Part shown: piece after piece, positions 8,757 through 20,032 of the stretch | How positions within the stretch are numbered: the stretch's first letter is position 1 | How the letters are laid out: each line of letters starts with the position of its first letter | Assembly: GCA_034665305.1 (NCBI GenBank) | Contig: JAXDFZ010000004.1 | Coordinates: 19,471 to 83,470 of the forward strand | Direction of reading: 5' to 3' | Origin: DASXRU01 sp034665305 | Lineage (GTDB): Bacteria > Acidobacteriota > Blastocatellia > Pyrinomonadales > Pyrinomonadaceae | DNA: 64,000 bases | Program-made: the position numbers and the translations under genes | Notes under the pieces: generated by a model | The model's input: the letters and a program-made list of their open reading frames with translations, nothing else | What the model was told of the DNA's origin: nothing | Database searches by the model: none

Positions 8757-8850
8757 GTGACTTCGAAGTTTTCGAAAAGACCGCTTACCAAACTCCTCCT
8801 AACGGTGCCGCTTCTGCGCCGCGCCTAAGCGCGACCTGTGCCGAAGCGGC
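8757..8850 (+). promoter_or_regulatory. Candidate leuS leader: Leu-rich leader peptide overlapping a hairpin
   Basis: A 23-codon frame runs from GTG 8757 to TAA 8826-8828. Six of its codons are Leu, including CTC CTC CTA in a row (8793-8801) and CTT CTG (8811-8816). A strong hairpin pairs GCCGCTTC (8807-8814) with GAAGCGGC (8843-8850) and has a nested GCGC/GCGC stem, so its 5' arm overlaps the last Leu codons. This layout fits ribosome-mediated attenuation sensing charged tRNA-Leu. Weak points: no poly-T terminator is visible, the GTG lacks a ribosome site and lies very close to the predicted transcript start, and Leu codons are common. No T-box core is present. Confidence 0.4.
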
Positions 8851-8961
8851 GAACCGCAAGCAAAATCACGGCAATTTAACTAAGCAGAGAGGCTCTTTCG
8901 CAGCTTCGCTACGCTCGTCCGAATTTCGGATTAAGTGTAGATTAACGATAGGATTAGAGTG

Positions 8962-11511
8962 ATGAACGAAAAATACTTTCCCGAAGAAATAGAGAAAAAG
9001 TGGCAACAAGCATGGCGGGAAACGCGGGCGTTTGAAGTCGATATGGACGATCCGCGTCCGAAGTTTTACTGCCTGGAGATGCTGCCATACCCGTCCGGTT
9101 TCTTGCATATGGGCCATGTGCGCAACTACGCCGTCGGCGACGCGCTGGCCTGGTTCAAGCGTTTGCAGGGATTCAATGTGCTTCATCCGATCGGGTGGGA
9201 CAGTTTTGGCCAACCGGCGGAGCAAGCGGCAATCAAACGCGGAGTTAATCCACGCGATTGGACCGAACAAAACATTGCGCACATGCGCGGCCAGATGCAG
9301 CGCCTGGGAATCAGCTACGACTGGTCGCGTGAGATCGCGGCCCATCGTCCTGATTACTACAGATGGGACCAGTGGTTCTTTCTGAAAATGTTCGAGCGCG
9401 GTCTGGCTTATAAACGTCAGTCACCGGTGAACTGGTGCCCGCGCGAAGAGACCGTTCTGTCGAACGAGCAATCTTCGGGAGGCGTCTGCTGGCGCTGCGG
9501 CACGCCCACAACGAAGAAAGAAATCACCCAGTGGTTTGTGCGGATCACGAAATACGCCGAACAACTGGTTGCCGACCTGGCCGAAATCGAAGCGGGCTGG
9601 CCGGAAAAGGTTGTAAAGCGACAGCGCGATTGGGTTGGGCGAAGCGAAGGCGCTTATGTTGATTTCGCGGTCCAGGACCATGACGAAAAGATTCGCATCT
9701 TCACAACTCGCGTAGACACCATTTTCGGCGCCACCGCGATCGTCGTCGCCGCGGAACATCCGATTCTGGACACACTGCCCGAAGGTTCGGCCTTGCGTGA
9801 TGACGTGAAGCAGTTTGCGGCTAAAGTAAAAGCCGAGCGCGCCAGCCGCTCCGATTTGACCGTCGAAGAAGAGAAAACTGGTCTGAACACCGGCCTGCTG
9901 GCGATCAATCCTTTCAATGGCGAGACGTTGCCCGTTTGGGTGGCGAACTATGTGTTGATGGATTACGGCGCCGGCGCCGTGATGAGTGTTCCGGCTCATG
10001 ACGAACGCGACTTTGAGTTTGCCACCAAATACACATTGCCGATCCGTCAGGTGATTGCGCGCATCACGCATGAGCAGGCGCCGACCGGCGCCGACGTGGT
10101 TCCCGGGCAGGACCAATCGATCGATATGCGCGAGGCGTTCACCGATTACGGGGTGCTGGTAAACAGCGGCGGCTGGAGCGGTAAGTTGTCGCAGGATGCT
10201 TTGCGCGAGATGGCCGAGTACGCAGAGAAGAACGGCTTCGGCGGTGGGGCGGTCACGTACCGGCTGCGCGATTGGGGGATTTCCCGGCAAAGGTTTTGGG
10301 GCGCTCCGGTGCCGATTATTCACTGCGGAAAGTGCGGCGAAGTTCCGGTTCCCGAAAAAGATTTGCCGGTGATGCTGCCGGACCAGGCGCAGTTCACAGG
10401 AACTGGCGAATCGCCGCTGGCCGGCGTGCCGGAATTTGTAAACACGACTTGTCCGAAGTGCGGCGGCGAAGCCAGGCGCGATACGGACACGATGGACACT
10501 TTTGTTGATTCATCGTGGTACTTCTTCCGCTACTGCGATCCGCGCAATGAGTCGGCGCCGTTCGATCCTAAGGTGATCGCTAAGTGGATTCCCGTCGACC
10601 AATACATCGGCGGCGACTCACACGCGGTGATGCACCTGATTTACACGCGCTTCTGGACCAAGATGATGCGCGATCTGGGGCTGATTTCATTTTCGGAGCC
10701 GGTGAAAAAACTGCTGACGCAGGGAATGGTCACCAACCGGATCGAAGGCACCGACGAATGGAAGGCGATGTCAAAGAGTCTGGGTAACGGCGTTGACCCG
10801 GATGAAATGATTGCCGCCTACGGCGCCGATGCGGCCCGCCTCTTCATCTTGTTTGCTGCCCCCGTGGAAAATGAATTGCGCTGGTCTGAAAGCGGAATCG
10901 AAGGGGCCGTGCGTTTTCTGCGGCGCGTCTGGACCATAGTCTGGCAATGGCGCGACCGCTTGCTGGCGGCCGGCAACGAGGCAGTTGTATCAGATGCGGC
11001 CGACAGCGCGACTCGCGCTTTGCGTCGAAAGACCCATCAAACGATCGCGCGGATGACGGCTGACTTTGAAAAGCTGGATCTGAATACGAACGTCGCCGCG
11101 TTGATGGAATTATCGAATGCGGTCGGAGATTTGACCGCGAAGGGAACAGCCGCCGCCGCCGATCTGTCAGCTGTGCGCGAAGCGATCGAAGCGCTGGTTA
11201 TCATGTTGACTCCGATGGCCCCGCACACTGCCGAAGAGTTATGGGAGGCCCTGGGCCATGATGGCGGCTTGCTGCAAACCGCGAAATGGCCGACGGCTGA
11301 CGCTGACCTGGCCCGGAAAGACGAATTGGAAATTCCGGTACAGGTGAACGGTAAACTGCGTTCGAAGATAATGGCCACCCCCGAGACCACCGACGAGGAA
11401 CTGCGCGCCGCGGCGTTGGCCGATGAGAAGGTGCGCAGCTTTACGGAGGGGCACGAGATCGTTAAGGTGATCGTTATTCCGCAGCGGCTGGTAAATGTCG
11501 TCGTGCGGTAG
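8962..11511 (+). CDS. leuS: Leucyl-tRNA synthetase
   Basis: An 849-residue class I synthetase that charges tRNA-Leu. The HIGH signature is HMGH (49-52), and the KMSKS signature reads AMSKS (602-606). The editing domain (CP1) is present, with the TxxDT-like IFTTRVDTIFGATAIVVAAEHP and the AHDERDFEFA segment. A zinc-type pair of CxxC motifs occurs around residues 450-500 (HCGKCG, CPKCGG). The C-terminal anticodon-binding domain ends with the usual VQVNGKLRSKI and KVIVIPQRLVNVVV. GTG at 8959 directly precedes ATG 8962; I prefer the ATG. The gene is preceded by a structured leader that may sense leucine. Confidence 0.96.
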   Translation: MNEKYFPEEIEKKWQQAWRETRAFEVDMDDPRPKFYCLEMLPYPSGFLHMGHVRNYAVGDALAWFKRLQGFNVLHPIGWDSFGQPAEQAAIKRGVNPRDWTEQNIAHMRGQMQRLGISYDWSREIAAHRPDYYRWDQWFFLKMFERGLAYKRQSPVNWCPREETVLSNEQSSGGVCWRCGTPTTKKEITQWFVRITKYAEQLVADLAEIEAGWPEKVVKRQRDWVGRSEGAYVDFAVQDHDEKIRIFTTRVDTIFGATAIVVAAEHPILDTLPEGSALRDDVKQFAAKVKAERASRSDLTVEEEKTGLNTGLLAINPFNGETLPVWVANYVLMDYGAGAVMSVPAHDERDFEFATKYTLPIRQVIARITHEQAPTGADVVPGQDQSIDMREAFTDYGVLVNSGGWSGKLSQDALREMAEYAEKNGFGGGAVTYRLRDWGISRQRFWGAPVPIIHCGKCGEVPVPEKDLPVMLPDQAQFTGTGESPLAGVPEFVNTTCPKCGGEARRDTDTMDTFVDSSWYFFRYCDPRNESAPFDPKVIAKWIPVDQYIGGDSHAVMHLIYTRFWTKMMRDLGLISFSEPVKKLLTQGMVTNRIEGTDEWKAMSKSLGNGVDPDEMIAAYGADAARLFILFAAPVENELRWSESGIEGAVRFLRRVWTIVWQWRDRLLAAGNEAVVSDAADSATRALRRKTHQTIARMTADFEKLDLNTNVAALMELSNAVGDLTAKGTAAAADLSAVREAIEALVIMLTPMAPHTAEELWEALGHDGGLLQTAKWPTADADLARKDELEIPVQVNGKLRSKIMATPETTDEELRAAALADEKVRSFTEGHEIVKVIVIPQRLVNVVVR

Positions 11512-11608
11512 TCTGAATTGGTTGAAACAGCGGACTTGACGACTTTCCGAAACTTAGACGAGAGACTGTGCTTATGCTAGATTTAGCTTCTAGAACGAGG
11601 TCCACAAA

Positions 11609-11827
11609 ATGAGAAAGCTATCTACATATGAAGGCGTGGTCGAGAACGGTCATGTGACCCTGCCTCTGAACGCCGACATTCCCGACAAAACTCGCGTGTA
11701 CGTTTTGGTGCCGGATGCCGACGCGAAACGGATTCCGCGCGTTTTTAGCCCGCGCTTAGTTCACCCCGAGCAGGCAAAAGACTTCATAAAGGAAGTTATC
11801 GAAAACACAACCGATCTCGGCGTATGA
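11609..11827 (+). CDS. Small antitoxin-like / AbrB-like protein
   Basis: A 72-residue protein whose first half (YEGVVENGHVTLPLNADIP, then KTRVYVLVPD) matches the short beta-rich pattern of DUF104-type and AbrB-like antitoxins. These bind DNA as dimers and often control a downstream partner. The C-terminal half (PRLVHPEQAKDFIKEVIE) is helical. The partner here overlaps the stop codon and is a broken retropepsin-like aspartic protease gene rather than a classic toxin. I know such small proteins next to retropepsin-like genes, but their function is not established. Regulation of the protease gene by this protein is inference. Confidence 0.6.
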   Translation: MRKLSTYEGVVENGHVTLPLNADIPDKTRVYVLVPDADAKRIPRVFSPRLVHPEQAKDFIKEVIENTTDLGV

Positions 11828-12187
11828 TTCCAATCTTTTTGACCCTCCAGCTCCCGTTGCGGGAGTGAGCATCCGAGATCCCAAGGGCGGCATTGCGCCG
11901 TAACGTGCCGATGTTAATTGACTCAGGTTCGGATGTGTCACTCGTTCCGCGAACATCAATTGATGAACTTTAGAAATTGATCCAAACGCCCGTTACGAAC
12001 TTCAGGGTTTTGATGGTCGAAGAACTATGGCGCAGGCAGCGCAACTCGACTTGATTTCGTCGAGAGGGCTTTTAGAGGGAAGTACGTGATCATTGATTCG
12101 AGCATGGGAATCCTCGGCCGCGATGTATTGAACCATGTGGCCTTACTCCTTGATGGTCCCCGTCTGCGGTGGCAGGAACAGAATTGA
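11824..12187 (+). pseudogene. Broken retropepsin-like aspartic protease gene
   Basis: Three reading frames carry consecutive parts of one protein. Near 11825-11898 is YDSNLFDPPAPVAGVSIRDP; near 11905-11965 is VPMLIDSGSDVSLVPRTSID, with the retropepsin DSG catalytic motif; then YELQGFDGRRT; and at 12084-12187 YVIIDSSMGILGRDVLNHVA, followed by LLLDGPRLRWQEQN and a stop. The order matches that of single-domain retropepsin-like proteases, which act as dimers with one DSG/DTG per subunit and carry the C-terminal ILGRD signature. At least two frameshifts and in-frame stops separate the pieces, so no intact protein can be made. The original start probably overlapped the end of the upstream antitoxin-like gene. 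Confidence 0.7.
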
Positions 12188-12288
12188 CTCCAACAAGTAG
12201 TCCCTGCTTGCCTGCATGACTCCTAGCCGTTAAAATCTTTCACGAACGATCCCACCCGCGCGGGGTTAAGTTATAGTCGAACCTACGA

Positions 12289-14666
<2,378 letters not shown>

Positions 14667-14670
<4 letters not shown>

Positions 14671-14774
14671 AAATGGAGGCTAGGGACTGAGCCAAATAGA
14701 TGCTCCACGCTAGCCGGTAACGAGCTCCAGTAATTCTTTTCTAGCCCTCAGCCTTTAGCCTCTAGTCTCTGGCC
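14667..14774. repeat. Palindromic repeat, GGCTAGGG/CTCTAG type
   Basis: The left arm GCTAGAAATGGAGGCTAGG (from 14667) is answered by CCTTTAGCCTCTAGTC on the right (to about 14774). It is related to the repeat at 16127-16247, so both gaps flanking the TPR gene carry the same family. Confidence 0.6.
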
Positions 14775-14890
14775 CCTTGATTCTTACCTCGGTGCGCATT
14801 ATCTTCGCGCCAGCAATCCTGACATTTCGCTGATCCCGGCATTCCGCATGGATGCGAGTATGACAATCTGAAGACCGCCTGGAGAACTGC

Positions 14891-16129
14891 ATGTTGAGAA
14901 TGTTCATTAGAACCTGTTCCGCTGTTGTGTGTTTCCAATTTGTTTTGGTGATGTTGACTGTACTCTCGCCCGCCGCCTCGGCCCAGGAGATGGGTGGCGA
15001 TTTCGGAAACAATGCAGTCTTCAGACCGAAGAACCCGGAAATCAAACGCCGGACAGGTACGCGACCTGTGGTCCGCCGGCCGGGTCCGGTTACGCCCGTG
15101 AGCGGAAACGTTGAAGACAAAATCGACGACGCGTTGGAAGCCGGCAACCAGGCACGCGATGCGCGCAAATATGCGGACGCCGAGCAAGCTTACAAGGGTG
15201 TCTTTCGTTTGAAGCCGCGAGACGCGCGCGCGTCATATGGCCTCGGCAATATCTATGTCGACCAGCAGCGCTGGGAAGACGCGGAGAAATTTTATCGCGA
15301 CGCGTTTGACTCAAGCGCGAACGATGCCGATCTCTTGTTAGCGCTTAGCTTCGTTCTGGTGCAGCCACGCGCGGGCGCCGGCAATGCCCGCCGGCTGGTG
15401 GATGCCGAAACGTTCGCGCGCCGGGCGGGGACGCTGGAACCACAGAACGCGATGGCGTTTGATCGTTTGGGGGCGGCGCTGGAAGGTCGCGGCATAGTGA
15501 GTAACGAGACCGAGCAAGCGTACCGCCGGGCAGTTGAGCTGGATCCAAAATTCGCCGTCGCCCGCATCCATCTCGCCCGCCTGTTGCGAAAAATGAATCG
15601 CGGCGCCGAGGCCGAGCCATTCTATGCGCAGGCTATCGAGCAGGCCCAGGACGCTCCGACGTTGGTGCTAATCGCGGAGGCTTTGCAGTCAGAACAGCGC
15701 TGGGACAACTCGGAACCAGTTTTACGTCGCGCGCTTACAATGGACGCACGAAACCCCGGCGCCCTGTTTCTGCTCGGGCGCATGTTGACCGTGAAGCAGC
15801 GTTATACCGAAGCGGAAGGCCCGCTCAAGAGTTCCATTGAGGTCAGCCCGAGAAGTTTTCAAACTTACAACATACTGGGACGCGCGTATCTCGGTATGCA
15901 GCGTTTTGATGATGCCTTCAGGATTTACGAACAGGGGCTGCCATATGCCTCAGTCGGAGACCGGAAGCAACTTGGCGGCGCTTTTGGTTTCGCCGGGATT
16001 GCGGATGCATTTGCCGGAGCCGGACGCATGCGCGACGCCGTAAAAGCTTATGAGCGGGCGCTCTCCCTTGACCCGGCGAACTCCGACGCCCAGAAGAAAC
16101 TGGCGGCGGCGAAAGCAAAGATTGGCTAG
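14891..16129 (+). CDS. Secreted TPR-repeat protein
   Basis: A 412-residue exported protein. The signal peptide covers about residues 1-31 (hydrophobic core AVVCFQFVLVMLTVL, cut after ASA). A basic, proline-rich stretch follows (about 50-70), then TPR units from about residue 80 to the end; clear examples are YADAEQAYKGVFRLKPRDAR and MRDAVKAYERALSLDPANSD. A degenerate helical section around 150-200 lacks clear TPR spacing. TPR arrays scaffold protein complexes, here in the periplasm. A ribosome site (GGAG) precedes the ATG. The two zinc-ribbon membrane proteins on either side suggest that it works with that envelope signalling group, but there is no direct evidence. Confidence 0.8.
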   Translation: MLRMFIRTCSAVVCFQFVLVMLTVLSPAASAQEMGGDFGNNAVFRPKNPEIKRRTGTRPVVRRPGPVTPVSGNVEDKIDDALEAGNQARDARKYADAEQAYKGVFRLKPRDARASYGLGNIYVDQQRWEDAEKFYRDAFDSSANDADLLLALSFVLVQPRAGAGNARRLVDAETFARRAGTLEPQNAMAFDRLGAALEGRGIVSNETEQAYRRAVELDPKFAVARIHLARLLRKMNRGAEAEPFYAQAIEQAQDAPTLVLIAEALQSEQRWDNSEPVLRRALTMDARNPGALFLLGRMLTVKQRYTEAEGPLKSSIEVSPRSFQTYNILGRAYLGMQRFDDAFRIYEQGLPYASVGDRKQLGGAFGFAGIADAFAGAGRMRDAVKAYERALSLDPANSDAQKKLAAAKAKIG

Positions 16130-16247
16130 AGACTAGAGGCTGGAGACTAGAGGCTAGAGGCTAGGGATGTCGATTACAGGAGTTGGGGTTTTGTGATTTT
16201 GCAACTGGCATTGCGACCAGCGAAGAACTTCCTTCCCTAGCCTCTAC
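16127..16247. repeat. Palindromic repeat, GACTAGAGGCT type
   Basis: Tandem GAGACTAGAGGCT units at 16131-16167 are complemented by CCCTAGCCTCT near 16235-16247. It belongs to the same family as 14667-14774 and fills the gap before the next gene. Confidence 0.55.
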
Positions 16248-16258
16248 TGAGGATCAAT

Positions 16259-17485
16259 ATGAAACGTTGTCCCAAATGCGGCCGCACTTTTACCAAAGAT
16301 ACGCAGAAGTTTTGCACGCACGATGGCGGCGCTCTCGTTCCCTCCGCAATCGATCCCAACACGACGGTGCGTGGCTTTCCGGATCAGGATGCGATGAACG
16401 CTCCGACCACGGCGATCTCGGAGGACCAGTTGCCGCCGGCGCCGCCGGAGTTTAATCCTTATGCGACGGTGGCCGGAGTCAGGTTACCGCCGACTGAGCC
16501 GGAACCACCGCCGGCGGTAAACGTGCCGCCGCCGCCTGTTACGCCAATGCCAGTAGAAGTGATTGCGCCCGCTCCGCCAAATATTCCTGCTGCATTGCCG
16601 CCGCCGGTCATGGCAATGCCAACGGCGCCGCCGACTCCCGTGACGCCGGCAGTCAGCGCTCCAACTCCACCGGTCAGTGTTCCGCCGCCGTCGCAAAAAA
16701 AATCAAAGATGCCGTTGATCCTCGGTCTGCTGGCTGTGTTGTTTTTGTTGGGCGGCGGTGGACTCGTGGCCGGCTATTTTTTCTTTATCAAACCGATGCT
16801 TGCGGAGCAGGCTCGCAACGCGCGCGTCACACCGCCGGAGACGAATGAGAACACGAATGCAAACGTTGCGACACCGTTACCGACCGCACAGGAAACACCC
16901 ACGGTCGAAGTCCAACAACAACCGCCGCCATTCCAACCTCCTGCTGACGCAGTCGAGTTTGTAAACTCAAGTGACAACCTCGACGGGAAATTAGCGGAAC
17001 ACTATTTGGATTTTTCTTTCTACTATCCGAATTCCTGGAAGAAGGATCCGCAAGCGGGAGTTCCGGGGGCGAGCAGTTTTGTGAACGTACAGCAGCGGCT
17101 GTCACGCGATACGCCGGAGCGTTTTGCGGTGGGTTGGTATACGTCGAGGGGATCATTGGCGGCTGATCTCCCGTTCTTCCCAAAGTTGATCTCGGATTTC
17201 AGCACGACTTTTGGCAAGGGTTATCCTGCTTACCGGAAACTGTCCGAAGGGCAAACGAAGGTCAACGACTACGACGCTTATGAGTTTCGCTTTCAAAGCG
17301 TCGCCGACGACGTAACGACCTGGGGTCGAGTCATATTTCTTCCGCCCGCGTCCGGCACAAATGGCGCCACGTTATTCATGCTTGCGACATCCGAACAGGG
17401 CGACGTCACTGGCGCTGAGGATGTTGGTGAGAAAGGCGAACTGCCTCTGGTTCTGGAATCCTTTCGACTGGGACCTAAACGATAG
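16259..17485 (+). CDS. Zinc-ribbon, proline-rich single-span membrane protein
   Basis: A 408-residue protein. It opens with the same short zinc ribbon as the kinases at 12289 and 46065 (CPKC at 4-7, CTHDGG at 19-24). A long proline-rich segment follows (about 58-146), then one membrane span (151-176). The C-terminal region (about 225-408) is predicted outside the cytoplasm and contains a conserved-looking fold (LDFSFYYPNSWKKD and YPAYRKLSEGQTKVNDYDAYEFRF) resembling PsbP-like or other small beta-sheet lipoprotein domains. There is no kinase domain: the proline-rich segment occupies its place. A role as an accessory or competitor of the zinc-ribbon kinases is speculation; the shared N-terminus is directly visible. 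A GAGG ribosome site precedes the ATG. Confidence 0.75.
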   Translation: MKRCPKCGRTFTKDTQKFCTHDGGALVPSAIDPNTTVRGFPDQDAMNAPTTAISEDQLPPAPPEFNPYATVAGVRLPPTEPEPPPAVNVPPPPVTPMPVEVIAPAPPNIPAALPPPVMAMPTAPPTPVTPAVSAPTPPVSVPPPSQKKSKMPLILGLLAVLFLLGGGGLVAGYFFFIKPMLAEQARNARVTPPETNENTNANVATPLPTAQETPTVEVQQQPPPFQPPADAVEFVNSSDNLDGKLAEHYLDFSFYYPNSWKKDPQAGVPGASSFVNVQQRLSRDTPERFAVGWYTSRGSLAADLPFFPKLISDFSTTFGKGYPAYRKLSEGQTKVNDYDAYEFRFQSVADDVTTWGRVIFLPPASGTNGATLFMLATSEQGDVTGAEDVGEKGELPLVLESFRLGPKR

Positions 17486-17711
17486 GAGGCAGACGGCAGG
17501 AGGCAGGAGGAGACGGCAGGAGGAGACGGCAGGAAAACTATTTTCCATATGTCATTTTCCATTTCTCATTTTTCATTTAGTTCCATGATTGGTGTTCGGC
17601 CCTACGGTAAGAGCTTCAACGAACGCGACCGATGGAAAATGAGAAATGAGAAATGGGAAATGGGAAATGAGAAATGGAAAATGTTTTCCTGCCCCTGCCG
17701 TCTGCCTCCTT
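17484..17711. repeat. Family C palindrome, copy 1, filling a convergent gap
   Basis: The outer arms are purine/pyrimidine tracts (AGGAGGCAGACGGCAGGAGG against CCCTGCCGTCTGCCTCCT). The inner arms are ATTTTCCATATGTCATTTTC against AATGAGAAATGG units. The centre holds an asymmetric core shared with two other copies; on the minus strand it includes GCGTTCGTTGAAGCTCTTA. The element occupies the whole gap between two convergent genes, so it may also end transcription from both sides. Confidence 0.8.
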
Positions 17712-18171
17712 ACTTGGCTGGCCGGCGGTTGAGTTGATCCTCGAGCAACTTCACATAACGCGCTCCGAATTCTTTGCTGCGCCCTAGTTTGTCAAACTCG
17801 CTGCGCAGTGTCAGAAACTCATTAATAAAGCCAAAGAACCCGAAGAACCTGGCCACGGCCTGGGCCCGAGCGGAACCAAGCACGCCAAGCTGAGGCGCCA
17901 ATCCGTCCCATACCGGCGTTTTAAATGGTAGCCAGGTTACATCCGCCGCAGCAGGTTGGATGGTCGTGCCCGCTTGTCCCCGAAGGAAAAACAGTTCGTT
18001 CGTGAGGGCGTCGCAGATCCTTTCGATCTCTGCTTCGAGGGCCACGTTTACCGACCGGCGCTCCCTAAACCAGTTCAGCGCCCACGTCAGCACCGCACCC
18101 ATGGCAGCGCCCGTGAAGATGGCGACGACAGTTTCGGTGCTGAAGGAAATGTGCGGAAGAAGGTTTCCCAC
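17710..18171 (-). CDS. Small membrane-anchored protein of unknown function
   Basis: A 153-residue protein. One N-terminal membrane span (about 12-33, TVVAIFTGAAMGAVLTWALNW) is followed by a basic RERRS stretch and a helical soluble domain of about 115 residues, with RSVNVALEAEIERICDALTNEL and a C-terminal EFGARYVKLLEDQL. The basic residues after the span suggest the soluble part stays in the cytoplasm. I do not recognise the family. It is convergent with the preceding gene across a palindrome and lies downstream of a TPR gene on the same strand. Confidence 0.65.
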   Translation of the reverse strand: MGNLLPHISFSTETVVAIFTGAAMGAVLTWALNWFRERRSVNVALEAEIERICDALTNELFFLRGQAGTTIQPAAADVTWLPFKTPVWDGLAPQLGVLGSARAQAVARFFGFFGFINEFLTLRSEFDKLGRSKEFGARYVKLLEDQLNRRPAK

Positions 18172-18346
18172 AATAGTCTCCTGTCTTCGAAAGAGTGAGT
18201 TAGCTACTCGATTGGAAAGGCCCGCCCGCCAGGCTTTGCGCCCTCACCCTGTCCCTCTCCCAGTGGGAGAGGGGAAGAGCAGGCGGTTCTGACATGTCGC
18301 GCCGAGGAATCGTTTGAGGCGGTGCGCTTCCTTGTGCACTTAGCGA

Positions 18347-19852
18347 TCAACGCGGCGGCTGTTTCTTGTAAATCAGAAAATAGAGCTTGTTCGCGAGTTC
18401 CTGGTTCTTCGCGCGCAGCAAGTTATACTGATCGGTGGCGGCTTTTTTGTTACCGTCCTTCAAATACGCATACCCCAGATTGAAGTAGGCGCCCGCGTAG
18501 TCCGGTTTGATTTCGATGGCCTTCTTATGCGCTTCGATCGCCTGTTTCCAATTGCCTAAACTTCCATACGCGTAGCCGAGATTGTTGTGCGCCTGGGGCC
18601 AGTCCGGCTTCAGTTGGATCGCTTTTTGAAAAGACGTCACAGACTCCTGCTTTTCGCCCAGCCGGGCATCCGTAATGCCCAGATTGAAATGCGCTTCCGC
18701 AAGCTCGGGCTTCAATTGAATCGCGCGCCTGAGTGGCTCGACGGCTTCCTTGAAACGGCCGGTGTTATTGTAGGCCCAACCGAGGTTGCTGTAGGGCTCA
18801 GCATAATCCGCTTTGAGTTCGATGGCGCGTTTAAAGGATGTAATGGCGTCGATCCAACGGCGCGTTTTGCCCAGCGCATAACCGCGGTTGTTATGGGCTT
18901 CCGCATCATCCGGTTTTAGGCTAATCAATTCGCGGTATGAATCCAGGGCTTCCAAATAGCGACCCTGTTTGTCATACACCCAGGCCAAATTCGCGTAAGT
19001 CTCGCTCCATTTTCCTTTCTCGCTCCAGTTTCCCTTAAAGCGAATCGCCAGTTTGTAAGCGTCGATTGCCTCAGCAAATTTGTTTAGGCGCCGGTAGGAA
19101 TCGCCCAGATTGTTGTGGGCTTCGCCATAGTCGGGCTTAACGCTGACCGCCTGCAGATAGGCCGCCACCGCTGCATCATAGTCTCCGGCGTTGTAGGCCG
19201 TCACTCCCTGTTCGTAATAAGCGAGACTAAGCGACGCCTTCGCTTCAACACTTTTCGTGTCCAGTTTGACTGCTTGCTTCAAAGCCTCAACTGCTTCGGT
19301 CTTTTTCTCTTGTTTGAGATAGGTGTCACCGAGTTTCTGATAAGGCTCCGCCCACTCGGGTTTTAAGTCGCCGGACTTTTTATAAGCCGCTTCAGCTTCC
19401 TCAAACCGGCCGAGATTGAAGTAGGAATTTCCCAGGTTCAAGTAAGCATCGAAATTCTTTGGTTGCAGCTTCACAACCTTTTGATAGGCATCGGCAGCTT
19501 TCTCAAATTCATCAGCGTCGAAAAACGCATCGGCCTGATCGTTAAGTACCCGCGCACTAACCGGAGGTTTAGGGTCGCTGGGACGAGGTTTGGGATCCGG
19601 GGGCCGGTTGGTTGCAATCGCCGGCCGCTTGACCTTCTTATCGACCCGCTTGTTGGCGTGCGCGAAATTTTGCGGATTAGTAAAGACGCCGATTCCCAGC
19701 CGGCTTTCCAAATCGCTGGTGTCCGCCGAGGCGGCACTGGCGCCCCCGTAGATGTCCTGAGCGAGTGGGATCGCGCCGCTCGTAAAGCCCATGAGAATTA
19801 CCGCTAATCCTGAAGCGGTGAGGCGGTAACTAAATGAAGGTTTGAAAATCAT
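18347..19852 (-). CDS. Secreted protein with about eleven TPR repeats
   Basis: A 501-residue protein. A signal peptide covers about residues 1-32 (LTASGLAVILMGFTSGAIPLAQ). A basic, proline-rich linker follows (KRPAIATNRPPDPKPRPSDP), and then near-continuous TPR units from about 105 to 490, many of textbook form such as AEAHNNLGDSYRRLNKFAEAI and PDYAGAYFNLGYAYLKDG. The repeats are regular and very similar to one another, which suggests recent repeat expansion. It is probably a periplasmic or outer-membrane scaffold for protein-protein contacts; the partner is unknown. The 175-base gap before the next minus-strand gene holds a short palindrome (TCCCTCTCCCAGTGGGAGAGG near 18252). Confidence 0.8.
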   Translation of the reverse strand: MIFKPSFSYRLTASGLAVILMGFTSGAIPLAQDIYGGASAASADTSDLESRLGIGVFTNPQNFAHANKRVDKKVKRPAIATNRPPDPKPRPSDPKPPVSARVLNDQADAFFDADEFEKAADAYQKVVKLQPKNFDAYLNLGNSYFNLGRFEEAEAAYKKSGDLKPEWAEPYQKLGDTYLKQEKKTEAVEALKQAVKLDTKSVEAKASLSLAYYEQGVTAYNAGDYDAAVAAYLQAVSVKPDYGEAHNNLGDSYRRLNKFAEAIDAYKLAIRFKGNWSEKGKWSETYANLAWVYDKQGRYLEALDSYRELISLKPDDAEAHNNRGYALGKTRRWIDAITSFKRAIELKADYAEPYSNLGWAYNNTGRFKEAVEPLRRAIQLKPELAEAHFNLGITDARLGEKQESVTSFQKAIQLKPDWPQAHNNLGYAYGSLGNWKQAIEAHKKAIEIKPDYAGAYFNLGYAYLKDGNKKAATDQYNLLRAKNQELANKLYFLIYKKQPPR

Positions 19853-20032
19853 CTTTTCAACTCCTGAGCAGGCGGCCTGAAAAAGTCAGTCTGGCAAGCG
19901 TTGGATGCTTTTGCTGGAGTCGAAGTCTACTTCGAGCCGTTACTTGACCACAAGCATCAATCCACGTAGGTTTACGGTTTGGAAAACGTCTGACATACGC
20001 GCAATACAAGTAGCGATGCAACCGGGCCGACT

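Noticed and set aside
8448..8961. T-box riboswitch ahead of leuS
   Set aside because: No T-box core or specifier-type structure could be found; a leader peptide fits better.
9421..10323. A 300-codon open frame on the minus strand inside leuS
   Set aside because: It is antisense to strongly conserved leuS sequence and has no recognisable motifs; long antisense frames are common in GC-rich genes.
17484..17711. CRISPR array, suggested by short repeated AATGGGAAATG units
   Set aside because: Units are adjacent, imperfect and have no unique spacers; they form the arm of a palindrome, and no cas genes are present.
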